Source: Rhodococcus sp. ARC_M5
GTDB lineage: Bacteria; Actinomycetota; Actinomycetes; Mycobacteriales; Mycobacteriaceae
Assembly (NCBI RefSeq): GCF_022810405.1
Contig: NZ_JALGQE010000009.1
Span: forward strand, 124,001-188,000
Length of the DNA stretch: 64,000 bases
Reading direction: 5' to 3'
Below the pieces are notes generated by a model. The model was given only the letters and a program-made list of their open reading frames with translations. It was not told the origin of the DNA and ran no database searches. This document shows, piece after piece, positions 9,396 to 20,419 of this stretch (position 1 is the stretch's first letter; each line of letters begins with the position of its first letter). A program made the position numbers and the translations under genes.

Positions 9396-11767
9396 TGTGT
9401 CACCGCTTCTTCGTTGTCGCGCACCAGAAGTGCGACCGGTAGTGAGGCGAACATCTCGGCCACGGACACGGTGCCGGTGTGTTCGACGTCGGTGATCCGA
9501 TCGCGCCATCGGCCGTCGGGCAGGGTCACGGTTGTCTCGCCCCAGCCCTGTTCGGACACCGCGAGCGAAAACCTGGTGGCCAGCGCGATGACGTCGGAGT
9601 TGCCCGGCAGCGGGCCACGTGCGAATCCGACGAGGTGCTCGGCTGCGGATCCGTCCGCGACGATGGGGGTGTAGCTTCCGCCGACGAAACTTTCGGGTCG
9701 CTCGCGTCGCACGTGCAGTGCGGAGCGAACGACGGCGAGCTTGGCAGCACCCGTATCGACCGAGAGCGCAGCGGAGTTCGACGCGGCGAGCATCGATCGA
9801 CGGACCGAGTAGTCGACGGGCCTTCTGTTGTCGGGGTCGACGAGCGAGTCCTCCCACAACTCGGTGCCCTGGTAGACATCGGGGATGCCGGGTCCGGCCA
9901 AATTCAACAGTTTCTGACCCAGTGCGTCGGAATGGCCGTGCGGAGCGAGCTTCTCGACCAGCATCGACATCGACCGCGCGACGGCGCCGTCGAAGATCGC
10001 GTCGAGCCAGCCGTGCACCGCGGACTCGAATTCCTCGTCCGGGTCGGTCCACGTCGTGCGAAGCGCTGCCTCGCGGATCGCCTTCTCCGCGTAGGCGTGG
10101 ACGCGTTCACGCAACGAGGAGGTGACCACTCCGTCCGTCGGCCAGACTCCGAACAGGTTCTGCCACAGGAACATTCCAGTGGTGCCGTCGGGACTCGGGG
10201 CAATCTCTTCCCAGTCCGTGATGCAGCGGGCCCACAGTTCGGGAGTTTGCGACAGCACGCCGATGCGCGCCCGCACGTCCTCGCCGCGCTTGGTGTCGTG
10301 AGTCGACAGCGTCGTCATCGCCGCCGGCCAACGCTTGGCGCGGTCCGCATTGGTGAGATGGAAGAACGCTGTGCTGCAACCGAATCGGCTCGGATCGCCG
10401 CCCACCTCTTGCAGCGAGATGAGCCGGTTGGCGCGGTAGAACAAGCAGTCCTCGACGCCCTTGGCGGTGACGGCACCGCACACCTGATCGAATCGCACCG
10501 GTGATTCGGCACCGCCGATGAGAGCTGTCGTCAGCGCACCGAGGCCGGCTGCCAGTTCGGGCTGCTCCTCGCCGATCTCCGCAACCACGCCGGGCAGGAC
10601 GCGGGCGAGCGGCGCGTAGTCGGTCCTGTACACGGGAACGGCCGCGACGACGGCGACGATCGCGTCGATGACGGACTCGAGATCGACGCTCGTGCCGGAC
10701 TCGCGCACGACGGCACGCGCGAGGCGTCGTACCTCGGGGGACAGATCCCCGCGGGCGACACCGGTCTTGAGGTCGAGTTCCGTCTCGTGGAGTGTCTCGC
10801 TGTCGTAGGCGATGCCCGAGCGCACCTGGGACAACGCGGTGAGCGCGTGCACGCCCTCGGGGTCGACGAACACTCCGCCCACTGCGGCCAAGGCGTCGTA
10901 TCCGGTCGTTCCGTCGACGGGGAGCGACTCGTCCAGCGGTTCGCCGTCGGCCAGGATCTTCTCGATGACCAGCCATCGGTCGGGGCCGAGCAGTCCGCGC
11001 AGTTCGGTGAGATAGCCGGCGGGGTCGGCCAGGCCGTCGGGATGGTCGACGCGAAGTCCGTCGATCAAGCCGTCCTCGATCCAACCGGCCACCTGGCGGT
11101 GGGAGTCGGTGAAGACGTCCAGGTCTTCCTGCCGAATTCCTGCCAGGCCGTTCACGGAGAAGAACCGTCGGTATCCGATCAGTCCGTCGGACCAGCTCAC
11201 CAATCGGTAGGACTGACGGTCGTGCACGGCCTGCGCATCGTCACCATCGGTGCCGTCTGCGATGGGGAAGCGGTGCTCGTAGAACGCGAGCAGAGGCTGC
11301 TCCTCGGAGCGGTCGACGGTCAGCTCACCGACGTCGCTCGCGCTGCCGAGTACGGGGATCGCGATCTTGCCGTCGACGCCGTTGTCGGCTCCGAAGTCGA
11401 TGTCGAAGTACGTCGCGTACTCGGAGTCACGACCGCGGCGTAGTACGTCCCACCACCACGCGTTCTGCCGCGGGTCCTCCACTCCGACGTGGTTGGGGAC
11501 GATGTCGACGATGATCCCCATGCCCAGCTCTGCGGCACGAGAATGTAACTGCGTCAATGCTTCTCGGCCCCCCAGTGCGGCCGAGACCGTCGAGGTGTCG
11601 GTGACGTCGTACCCGTGCGTCGAGCCGTCCGTTGCCGTCAGGATGGGCGAGAGATACAGGTGCGTGACCCCGAGGTCGTGGAGGTAATCGACCACGTCGG
11701 TGGCGTCGGCCAGGGTGAAGGCATCGCCCCGCAGTTGTAACCGGTATGTGCTGGTGGGCAGCGGCAT
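9392..11767 (-). CDS. treY: malto-oligosyltrehalose synthase
   Basis: GH13 enzyme that isomerises the terminal alpha-1,4 bond of a maltodextrin to the alpha-1,1 bond of trehalose. The 791-residue protein starts with the family-typical TSTYRLQL segment. It also shows LYLSPILTATDGSTHGYDVTD, the nucleophile region GLRVDHPDGLADP and the acid region VIEKILADGE. The ATG at 11767 lies 3 bases after the glgX stop, and its stop overlaps treZ. Together with treZ it converts glycogen-derived dextrins to trehalose. Confidence 0.97.
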   Translation of the reverse strand: MPLPTSTYRLQLRGDAFTLADATDVVDYLHDLGVTHLYLSPILTATDGSTHGYDVTDTSTVSAALGGREALTQLHSRAAELGMGIIVDIVPNHVGVEDPRQNAWWWDVLRRGRDSEYATYFDIDFGADNGVDGKIAIPVLGSASDVGELTVDRSEEQPLLAFYEHRFPIADGTDGDDAQAVHDRQSYRLVSWSDGLIGYRRFFSVNGLAGIRQEDLDVFTDSHRQVAGWIEDGLIDGLRVDHPDGLADPAGYLTELRGLLGPDRWLVIEKILADGEPLDESLPVDGTTGYDALAAVGGVFVDPEGVHALTALSQVRSGIAYDSETLHETELDLKTGVARGDLSPEVRRLARAVVRESGTSVDLESVIDAIVAVVAAVPVYRTDYAPLARVLPGVVAEIGEEQPELAAGLGALTTALIGGAESPVRFDQVCGAVTAKGVEDCLFYRANRLISLQEVGGDPSRFGCSTAFFHLTNADRAKRWPAAMTTLSTHDTKRGEDVRARIGVLSQTPELWARCITDWEEIAPSPDGTTGMFLWQNLFGVWPTDGVVTSSLRERVHAYAEKAIREAALRTTWTDPDEEFESAVHGWLDAIFDGAVARSMSMLVEKLAPHGHSDALGQKLLNLAGPGIPDVYQGTELWEDSLVDPDNRRPVDYSVRRSMLAASNSAALSVDTGAAKLAVVRSALHVRRERPESFVGGSYTPIVADGSAAEHLVGFARGPLPGNSDVIALATRFSLAVSEQGWGETTVTLPDGRWRDRITDVEHTGTVSVAEMFASLPVALLVRDNEEAVTQ

Positions 11768-11770
11768 GTG

Positions 11771-14068
<2,298 letters not shown>

Positions 14069-14124
14069 GGATCAACCCTACTGTGGCGGGTGGGCCCGGG
14101 CTTACCGAGCGCGAGCCGCTCGGC

Positions 14125-16272
14125 TCACGGTCCGGCCCACCAGCCGGTGGCCGTTCCGAGCTGCCGTCCCAGCTCGGAGGTCAGAGTTCGCACGTAGGTC
14201 GCGGTGAGATGATGCTCGTCACGGTAGATGAGCACGTTGCCTTGCTCGACGCGGCACACGGTGGTGTCGCAGACCGCATCGGACAGGTCGAGAGCGGAGA
14301 ATCCGGGAAGCTGGAACGAGGCCGCGAGCGCCGGATTGACAGGGTCGAGTGCCTCGTCCCTCCATATGCCGCACGAGGTGGCATCGCCACCGTCGGCCAG
14401 GCAATCGATCGCCCGGTACGCCAGCCACGGAGTGTCCCGAACGCCCAGTATTCCGACACCGTCCGCAGCGAGTTGTCGCCAAACCTCGGTGTAGAAGGCG
14501 GGGGTGTAGTCGCCCGGGAACCCCTCCCGAGGTCGGGTGGCCGTGGTGAATACGTAGGCGGGTTTCATCGCCGCAACCTCGGCCAGCACGGTCTGCGTCC
14601 AGTCGAGGCAATCCGGGTATTCGTTGGCACCGAGCATCGGCATCGTGTCCACACTCAATGGACAACCCATTTTGAAGAACGTGACGACTTTGAACCCGTG
14701 CCTGCTCCCGAGCGGGTCGAGGGCCGACAACCAGTGTTCGGCGTGTGAGCCCCCCGCCAGCACAATGGTGCGGTTCGCGTCGAGGTCGCCGTACGTACAC
14801 GAGATCGCATCGCGAGTTTCGAAATCGGCGATGCACCCTTCGAGAGTGCTGGCGGGGAGATCCTCGGGAGCCGAGTACAGCGGGGGACTGAGGGCGGTCG
14901 GCTCGGCGCGAATGCCGTCGGTCAGTTCGAGTGCCCCCGGGTGGGTCATCTCGTCGACCGATCCATCGGCCTGTACCTCGGTGATCGACCGGCTGATGAA
15001 GGCGTTCCATCCGATCGAACTCGCCGTGACGGCGATCGCGGCGAACACGGCGCAGGCGGTCACCGCGATACGTCCCGGGGTGAACGTCGTCGACTGCGTG
15101 GGTCTTTCGACCAGCCGGACAGTGAGGAACGCGAGTGCGATCGAGGCAACGACGATGCCGACGCCACCCGAGAGGTCGACCTGGGACCGACCGGTGGCCG
15201 AGAGGTAGAAGATCAGCAGCGGCCAATGCCACAGGTACAGCGGAAACGCGATCGATCCGAGCCAGGCGAAGAACCGATTGGAGAGCGTGGTCGCGACGGC
15301 GGTCTGTGAGCCGGCGACGATCAACGCGAGGGTGGCCAGCACCGGAATCAGGGCCAGGGGACCGGGAAAGGCAGCCACCCCGTCCACGAGAAATCCGCAC
15401 GCCACGATGACCGCCATCCCGACACCGGCAAGGGCCCCGCGTGCCGTCGACCACGCTCGGGAGTCACGGGCCGACGGCTCGCCCGCCGGGTTGTTGCTCC
15501 GTGCGGCGAAGACGGCGGCAACGGCGGCTCCGAGCATGATCTCCCACAGTCGCGCCCCGGTGTCGTAGTAGTTCCACGCCTGGTGGCGTTGCACACCGTC
15601 CGCTGCGTACACGAAGGACAGCACAGCTATGAGCGCGAAGATCACCGCGAAGGTACGCGGCCGAAGACTTCGCGGTCCCTCCGGACGCGCGATGCGTCGG
15701 ACCCAGGCGAGACCGAACACGACGGCAATGGCAAGCAGATAGAACTGGAACTGCACGGCCACCGACCACAGGTGCTGAACGGGACTCACCGAGGGGTCGG
15801 CCGCCAGGTAGTCGTTCGCTGTCGTCGCCAGCTGCCAGTTCACGTAGTAGAAGACACCGGACACCAACTGATCGCCCAGATCGGCCCATCGGGTGCGTGG
15901 GAGCAGGAATACCGATGCGACGCCCACTGCCAGCAGGGTGATCAGCAGGGGCGGCCCGAGTCTGCGCAGCACCCGGGTGATGCGAGTGATCGGGTTCAGG
16001 CTCGCGCCGGACTCGGCCGATCGCAGCAGGGATGCGGTGAAGAAGAAGCCGGACAGGGTGAGGAACACATCGACGCCGCCCGACACCCGACCCATCCAGA
16101 TGTGGAAGACGACAACGAGGGCGATGGCGACGCCGCGCAGGCCGTTGAGATCGTGTCGCTGGGGTGGTCGGCTACGCCCGTCCGGCGGCGCAGCGGTGTA
16201 CCCCTGAACCGATCCCGGCGCCGACGTACCGGCGACCGACTCGGTGTCGGTGCTGCTCTGGGGTGCGTGCAT
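14125..16272 (-). CDS. acyltransferase 3 family membrane protein with SGNH domain (OafA-like)
   Basis: A 715-residue integral membrane O-acyltransferase. The AT3 domain begins at about residue 40 with LNGLRGVAIALVVVFHIW and GGVDVFLTLSGFF, including the conserved His, followed by about ten membrane segments. The C-terminal 250 residues form an extracytoplasmic SGNH-type esterase/transferase domain with a GGSHAEHW block and a DEHHLT Asp/His block. Such proteins acylate cell-wall or surface glycans. The ATG at 16272 was chosen over a TTG at 16371; the Shine-Dalgarno is weak in either case. A similar gene sits next to treX in mycobacteria. Confidence 0.9.
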   Translation of the reverse strand: MHAPQSSTDTESVAGTSAPGSVQGYTAAPPDGRSRPPQRHDLNGLRGVAIALVVVFHIWMGRVSGGVDVFLTLSGFFFTASLLRSAESGASLNPITRITRVLRRLGPPLLITLLAVGVASVFLLPRTRWADLGDQLVSGVFYYVNWQLATTANDYLAADPSVSPVQHLWSVAVQFQFYLLAIAVVFGLAWVRRIARPEGPRSLRPRTFAVIFALIAVLSFVYAADGVQRHQAWNYYDTGARLWEIMLGAAVAAVFAARSNNPAGEPSARDSRAWSTARGALAGVGMAVIVACGFLVDGVAAFPGPLALIPVLATLALIVAGSQTAVATTLSNRFFAWLGSIAFPLYLWHWPLLIFYLSATGRSQVDLSGGVGIVVASIALAFLTVRLVERPTQSTTFTPGRIAVTACAVFAAIAVTASSIGWNAFISRSITEVQADGSVDEMTHPGALELTDGIRAEPTALSPPLYSAPEDLPASTLEGCIADFETRDAISCTYGDLDANRTIVLAGGSHAEHWLSALDPLGSRHGFKVVTFFKMGCPLSVDTMPMLGANEYPDCLDWTQTVLAEVAAMKPAYVFTTATRPREGFPGDYTPAFYTEVWRQLAADGVGILGVRDTPWLAYRAIDCLADGGDATSCGIWRDEALDPVNPALAASFQLPGFSALDLSDAVCDTTVCRVEQGNVLIYRDEHHLTATYVRTLTSELGRQLGTATGWWAGP

Positions 16273-16458
16273 GAAAGAGAGTTGACTTCCCGGCTGTGTA
16301 TCGACCACTCGGTCGGGGGTCGTGGACGGTGGTACCCGATTCCGGTGAGAACGGGATTCAGGGGGAAACAATACGTGTACGCGGGGTGAAGTACCCCTCG
16401 GAGTCTGCTTTGCAGTGATATGCCCAGTTCGGAGACGGTTTCGAGCGCCCGGCCGCAG

Positions 16459-17148
16459 CTACACCCGGCCCATCCGGGCCGGATCCGGCATCACCGTGCC
16501 GGCCGTGCTTGTTCTGTCGTTCGCGGCCGGTGTGCTGCGTCGCCTCGAACCGGGTTCGGTGTCGGGGGTAGGCCGGGTGAGCGCTGCGACCAGTGCTGCG
16601 GGATCGTCCACGTGCAGGCAGAAGGTGTGGGCGTTGCCGTCCAGCCGCCATCGCTGCAGTGGTGCCGGAACGGTAACCGTTGTAGCGCAGGATAATTGGA
16701 CGTCGACGGTGGTACCGTCCTGATTCGGCAGCACGAGTCGGCCGCCGTCGAGAGTCGGTGAGACGACGCCGTACCGGCGGTGAATTCGGGCGGAGGTGAT
16801 GGCCGATCGGTCCACCGTTGCGACGACCTTCCCCGAGGTTCGCAGCGTGAGCGTCGTCGGCGAGAGGACGTGCGGATGGACGTGGGCCAGCGCGACCGAC
16901 GATGTGAGCGCCACCAGTGACGCCACCGACAGGGCCGCAACCACTGCGCTGATCCATGGCACCGGAATCAGCAGATGCAGCACGACCATCTCGATGACGG
17001 TGACGACGCCGAACATCACGGGCATCGCGCGAGTCCCGCGGACCGCTGTGAACATCACCGAGTCTGCGCCGATCGGCGCGTGTCGTCCCCGCGCCCACAG
17101 CAGCAGAGCGTGGCATCTCCCGACCTGGACCGGGGTGTCGACCGTCAT
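16459..17148 (-). CDS. membrane protein of unknown function
   Basis: A 229-residue protein with two hydrophobic segments around residues 42-62 and 66-88, then a soluble beta-rich C-terminal half (LTLRTSGKVVATVDRSAITS...) and an Arg/Thr/Pro-rich tail. The start ATG overlaps the MerR stop as ATGA, so the two form an operon and this protein may be part of the MerR-controlled response. No family is recognised with confidence. Confidence 0.8.
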   Translation of the reverse strand: MTVDTPVQVGRCHALLLWARGRHAPIGADSVMFTAVRGTRAMPVMFGVVTVIEMVVLHLLIPVPWISAVVAALSVASLVALTSSVALAHVHPHVLSPTTLTLRTSGKVVATVDRSAITSARIHRRYGVVSPTLDGGRLVLPNQDGTTVDVQLSCATTVTVPAPLQRWRLDGNAHTFCLHVDDPAALVAALTRPTPDTEPGSRRRSTPAANDRTSTAGTVMPDPARMGRV

Positions 17149-17936
17149 CGAGTATCACCCGATCGGCTCGATTCGGTGGTCCGTAGCCGTGCGGTGGCAC
17201 GGATGATCACTGCGCGCTGAGCGGGATCGGGCACGATGTCGTCGATACCGAACGGGCCGGAGCTCTCGGCATTCTGTCCTGCTGTGCCGAGGGACTCGAC
17301 ATCGAGCAACGACGTCAATTCTGCTGCGAGCGAGTCGATGTCACGTTCGGCAACGCCCGGGTCTCGACCTTCGAGCGCGCTGAATCTGCGCAGGATGCCC
17401 AGGTAGTTCTGCCGGCTGCCGGGATCGGCCAGCGTCGCTGTCATCGTCTCGAAGAACGACGTGGGGACGGTGCCCGAGATCGCCATCACCTCGAGCAGGT
17501 CACGCTCGCGGAGCAGTGTTTCTCGGTCGGTGTCGTCGGCGGCGTCGATCACAGCGGCCAGCGTGTCCGCCGCACCGCGCGGTAGGGCCGTCAGTGCACG
17601 ATGCTCGACGGCGTCGTCGAGCAGGGCCGACAGTCGGGCATGCTTGTGCGCCAACGCTTTCTGCTCCGACTCGATTCCGGCCAGCAGTGCTCGCAGATCG
17701 GCGACCACGTCGCTGTCGTCCGTCGGGGACCGGTCGAGGGCGGCCGCTATCGCGCCGAGCGGCATTCCGGAGTCGGCGAGCCACCGGATTCTCATCAGTC
17801 GAATCACGTCGTCGATCGTGTACTCGCGATAGCCGTTGGACAATCGGCGTGGCTCATCCAGCAGGCCGATCCGGTGGTAGTGACGCACGGTTCGACGTGT
17901 CGTTCCGGCGGCGTCGGCCAGAGATCCGATTCTCAT
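17145..17936 (-). CDS. MerR family transcriptional regulator
   Basis: A 263-residue regulator. The N-terminal winged helix (IGSLADAAGTTRRTVRHYHR, then LDEPRRLSNGYREY) is characteristic of MerR proteins. A long C-terminal region without Cys-based metal site suggests a small-molecule sensor rather than a metal sensor. It precedes and overlaps the membrane protein gene by 4 bases. A 19-base MerR-type palindrome lies 15 bases upstream of its start. Confidence 0.9.
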   Translation of the reverse strand: MRIGSLADAAGTTRRTVRHYHRIGLLDEPRRLSNGYREYTIDDVIRLMRIRWLADSGMPLGAIAAALDRSPTDDSDVVADLRALLAGIESEQKALAHKHARLSALLDDAVEHRALTALPRGAADTLAAVIDAADDTDRETLLRERDLLEVMAISGTVPTSFFETMTATLADPGSRQNYLGILRRFSALEGRDPGVAERDIDSLAAELTSLLDVESLGTAGQNAESSGPFGIDDIVPDPAQRAVIIRATARLRTTESSRSGDTR

Positions 17937-17950
17937 GCGTTCAGTGTGAA

Positions 17951-17969
17951 CCGTGACGCTGCGTCAAGG
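17951..17969. promoter_or_regulatory. MerR-type operator
   Basis: CCGTGACGCTGCGTCAAGG contains the perfect inverted repeat TGACGC-t-GCGTCA flanked by CC/GG. Its length and symmetry are those of MerR operators placed between -35 and -10. It lies immediately upstream of the merR-like gene and is the likely autoregulatory site. Confidence 0.65.
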
Positions 17970-18082
17970 TCAAGACCGGCTGCCCGTGCTCGGCCGCACT
18001 CCGGTGCAAGGCGCCGCGTATTCTCGGTGGTGCGTGCGAGCCGACGTGGCTCGTACTGTTCGAGGAAGAGACCTGGCTGAAG

Positions 18083-18952
18083 ATGGTCGACACCGATCGT
18101 TGGTATCGGGAGATGTTCGAGGCCAGCACAGTCGGATTGGCGCTTGCCGACGAGAATGGACTGTTGGTTCTCGCGAACGAGGCGTACGCAGCCGTTGTCG
18201 GTTGTCCACGTCATCTGTTGCCCGGCCGGTCCTCCCGTGAATTCACCCACCCCGACGATCTGGCGCAGCACGCCGCCATGGAACAGATCATGAACGACGC
18301 CAGGGCGCGTGGGGAAGCAGTCCACCTCGAGAAGCGTTACCTGCATCCGGACGGCACGGTCCGGTGGGGCTGGATCTCGGCCAGCGAGGTTCCCGGCCCC
18401 GGCGGCATTCGGTGGACGATGGCCGTCGTGCACGACGTCACCGACCGGCGGCGGGTCGAGGACGATCTCCGGCAGGCCGCGCAGACCGATGCTCTCACCG
18501 GGTTGCTCAACCGACGTGGATGGCGAGATCGGTTGCATCAGTTGACGACACCGCGAGGTGCCGATGTCGCGTTGGCTCTGGCGATGGTCGACTTCGATCG
18601 GTTCAAGTCGTACAACGACCAGTACGGACACGGACGCGGGGATCGGCTGTTGGTTCAGTTCTCTGCTGCTGCCGTGGGCCTGCTCGGCGGGCGCGCGTCC
18701 ATCGCGCGGTGGGGCGGCGAGGAGTTCGCCCTCGTGATGCCCGGTGTGGGTTCGACGACCATGTCGGCCGTGCTGGCCGAGTTGTCGGCGGTCGTGCCCG
18801 ACGGCCAGACCTTCTCCGCGGGCTACACGACACTGCGTGCGGGGGAGTCCGTCGACGACTGCTTCGACCGCGCGGACATGTTGCTCTACCGAGCCAAACG
18901 CGACGGTGGTGCACGTTCCTACGGCGACGTGGACGCGATCCCGAGGTCGTGA
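18083..18952 (+). CDS. PAS-GGDEF diguanylate cyclase
   Basis: A soluble 289-residue signalling protein predicted to make cyclic di-GMP. The PAS sensor domain is at about residues 5-120 (WYREMFEASTVGLALADENG, ending VVHDVTDRRR) and the GGDEF domain at about 130-280. The active-site motif is GGEEF at 211-215, so the catalytic residues are intact. The RxxD inhibitory site usually found just upstream is not seen (RASI instead). No EAL domain or membrane segment is present. The ATG at 18083 follows a GAAGAGA-type ribosome site. Confidence 0.92.
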   Translation: MVDTDRWYREMFEASTVGLALADENGLLVLANEAYAAVVGCPRHLLPGRSSREFTHPDDLAQHAAMEQIMNDARARGEAVHLEKRYLHPDGTVRWGWISASEVPGPGGIRWTMAVVHDVTDRRRVEDDLRQAAQTDALTGLLNRRGWRDRLHQLTTPRGADVALALAMVDFDRFKSYNDQYGHGRGDRLLVQFSAAAVGLLGGRASIARWGGEEFALVMPGVGSTTMSAVLAELSAVVPDGQTFSAGYTTLRAGESVDDCFDRADMLLYRAKRDGGARSYGDVDAIPRS

Positions 18953-18954
18953 CC

Positions 18955-19551
18955 TCAGCTCTGCAGACGACCGAATCCGACGACCCCGGAGTCGGAAGCG
19001 TAGTGCAGCGTGTGCACTCTGATCTTGCCTGCTTCGTTGCCGCCGACGGTGACGGCCTCGTCGCCGTCGACCGCCACGATCACGTTGGTGTGTTGGCCGG
19101 CCCAGCTGGTGTTGTCGTAGAGCACCACATCGCCCACCGACGGCGTGTAGTCGCCGACGGTCTCGAATCGTCCCTGCTCCTGGTAGTACTCCTGCAGGGT
19201 GTAGACGCCCGGTATGCGCCACGAACCCGAATGGGGGTTCGACAGCGGCATGTCCGCCTCCTTCATGATCCAACTGACGAAGTCGGCGCACCACGCTTCG
19301 TCGACGCCCTCGGCGTAGAACGTTCCCGGGCGTTGCTGCTCGTGTTCGGTGCGCAACAGTTCCACCACCCGTGCCTGACCGGCGGTCAGTCCACCGGTGT
19401 TCACCTCGGGAAAGGCCTCGGTGTCCCAGGGGAGGTATCGGCTGGGTGCCAGCCACAGAACACCGACGGCTACGACGATGACAACGGCCGTGCACGCCGC
19501 TACCCGCAGCGGCCACCGCCGACGCGTGCGCGAGGTGGTCTCGATGCTCAT
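18955..19551 (-). CDS. membrane-anchored CHAP-domain protein
   Basis: A 198-residue protein with a short Arg-rich cytoplasmic N-terminus, one membrane anchor at about residues 15-34 (VAACTAVVIVVAVGVLWL) and an extracytoplasmic CHAP-like domain. The catalytic Cys lies in DEAWCADFVSWIMKEA and the His in GQHTNVIVAV. CHAP domains cleave peptidoglycan peptides, so a cell-wall amidase/endopeptidase role is likely. The ATG at 19551 puts the anchor at the N-terminus, and longer frames run into the divergent sirtuin gene. Its stop lies 2 bases from the convergent GGDEF gene. Confidence 0.82.
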   Translation of the reverse strand: MSIETTSRTRRRWPLRVAACTAVVIVVAVGVLWLAPSRYLPWDTEAFPEVNTGGLTAGQARVVELLRTEHEQQRPGTFYAEGVDEAWCADFVSWIMKEADMPLSNPHSGSWRIPGVYTLQEYYQEQGRFETVGDYTPSVGDVVLYDNTSWAGQHTNVIVAVDGDEAVTVGGNEAGKIRVHTLHYASDSGVVGFGRLQS

Positions 19552-19599
19552 GCGACCCACGGTAGCGCGAGGTGGGACACCGCTCGGCACAATGGCCGG

Positions 19600-20376
19600 G
19601 TGACCACTTCCGAGAATCCGTCGCCCGTTGTCGTTCCGAAGCCCGTCGTGGACTCCGCGCGAGAGGCATCGCGGATAACCGTACTCACCGGCGCAGGCAT
19701 GTCTGCCGAGTCGGGGATCGCGACGTTCAGGGACGCGCAGAGCGGGTTGTGGAAGGACTTCGACCCCAAGGATCTCGCCAGCCCCGAGGGGTGGCTGGCC
19801 GACAGCGATCTGGTCTGGGGCTGGTATCAGTGGCGAGCGGAATTGGTCCGACGCTCCGAGCCCAACGCCGGACACGTCGCACTTGCGCGGTGGCAGCAAC
19901 AGGCTCACGTCGATATCGCTACCCAGAATGTCGACGACCTCCACGAGAGAGCCGGAGCCGAGGTTCTCGCGCACGTGCACGGCAGTCTGTTCGAGCCGTA
20001 TTGCAGCGACTGTGGGACGCGCACCCACCTCGATACCTCCGGCTGCACCGAGACCGACTCAGAGCAGCGAATACCGCCGCCGGAGTGTTCGCTGTGCGGT
20101 GGGCTCGTTCGGCCGGGGGCGGTGTGGTTCGGCGAATCGCTTCCCGAGGACGCCTGGGCGGCGGCCGAGGCGTCCGTCCGCGAGGCCGACCTCGTTCTCG
20201 TCGTCGGCACGTCGGGAGTCGTCTATCCGTTCGCAGGACTGCCCGCGATCGCTCGCAGCGCCGGAGCCACCGTCGTCGAGATCAACCCGGTCGAGACCGA
20301 GATCTCCGACATGGCCGATCACCGGTGGCGCACCACGGCCGCAGTGGGATTGCCTGCGTTGGTTGCGCAACTGTGA
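19600..20376 (+). CDS. Sir2-family NAD-dependent protein deacylase
   Basis: A 258-residue sirtuin. NAD-binding motif GAGMSAESGIATFRD, the TQNVDDLHERAG motif and the catalytic His in HVHGS are present. A four-Cys zinc module follows (CSDC and, after a gap, CSLCGG). The WYQWR stretch supplies the Tyr-x-x-Arg pair that in class III sirtuins recognises acidic acyl groups, so desuccinylase or demalonylase activity is possible. The GTG at 19600 is 48 bases from the divergent CHAP gene start. Confidence 0.92.
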   Translation: MTTSENPSPVVVPKPVVDSAREASRITVLTGAGMSAESGIATFRDAQSGLWKDFDPKDLASPEGWLADSDLVWGWYQWRAELVRRSEPNAGHVALARWQQQAHVDIATQNVDDLHERAGAEVLAHVHGSLFEPYCSDCGTRTHLDTSGCTETDSEQRIPPPECSLCGGLVRPGAVWFGESLPEDAWAAAEASVREADLVLVVGTSGVVYPFAGLPAIARSAGATVVEINPVETEISDMADHRWRTTAAVGLPALVAQL

Positions 20377-20419
20377 TCCTGGTGGCTACCCGTCGCTTCG
20401 CAGGGTGACGGACCTGCCA

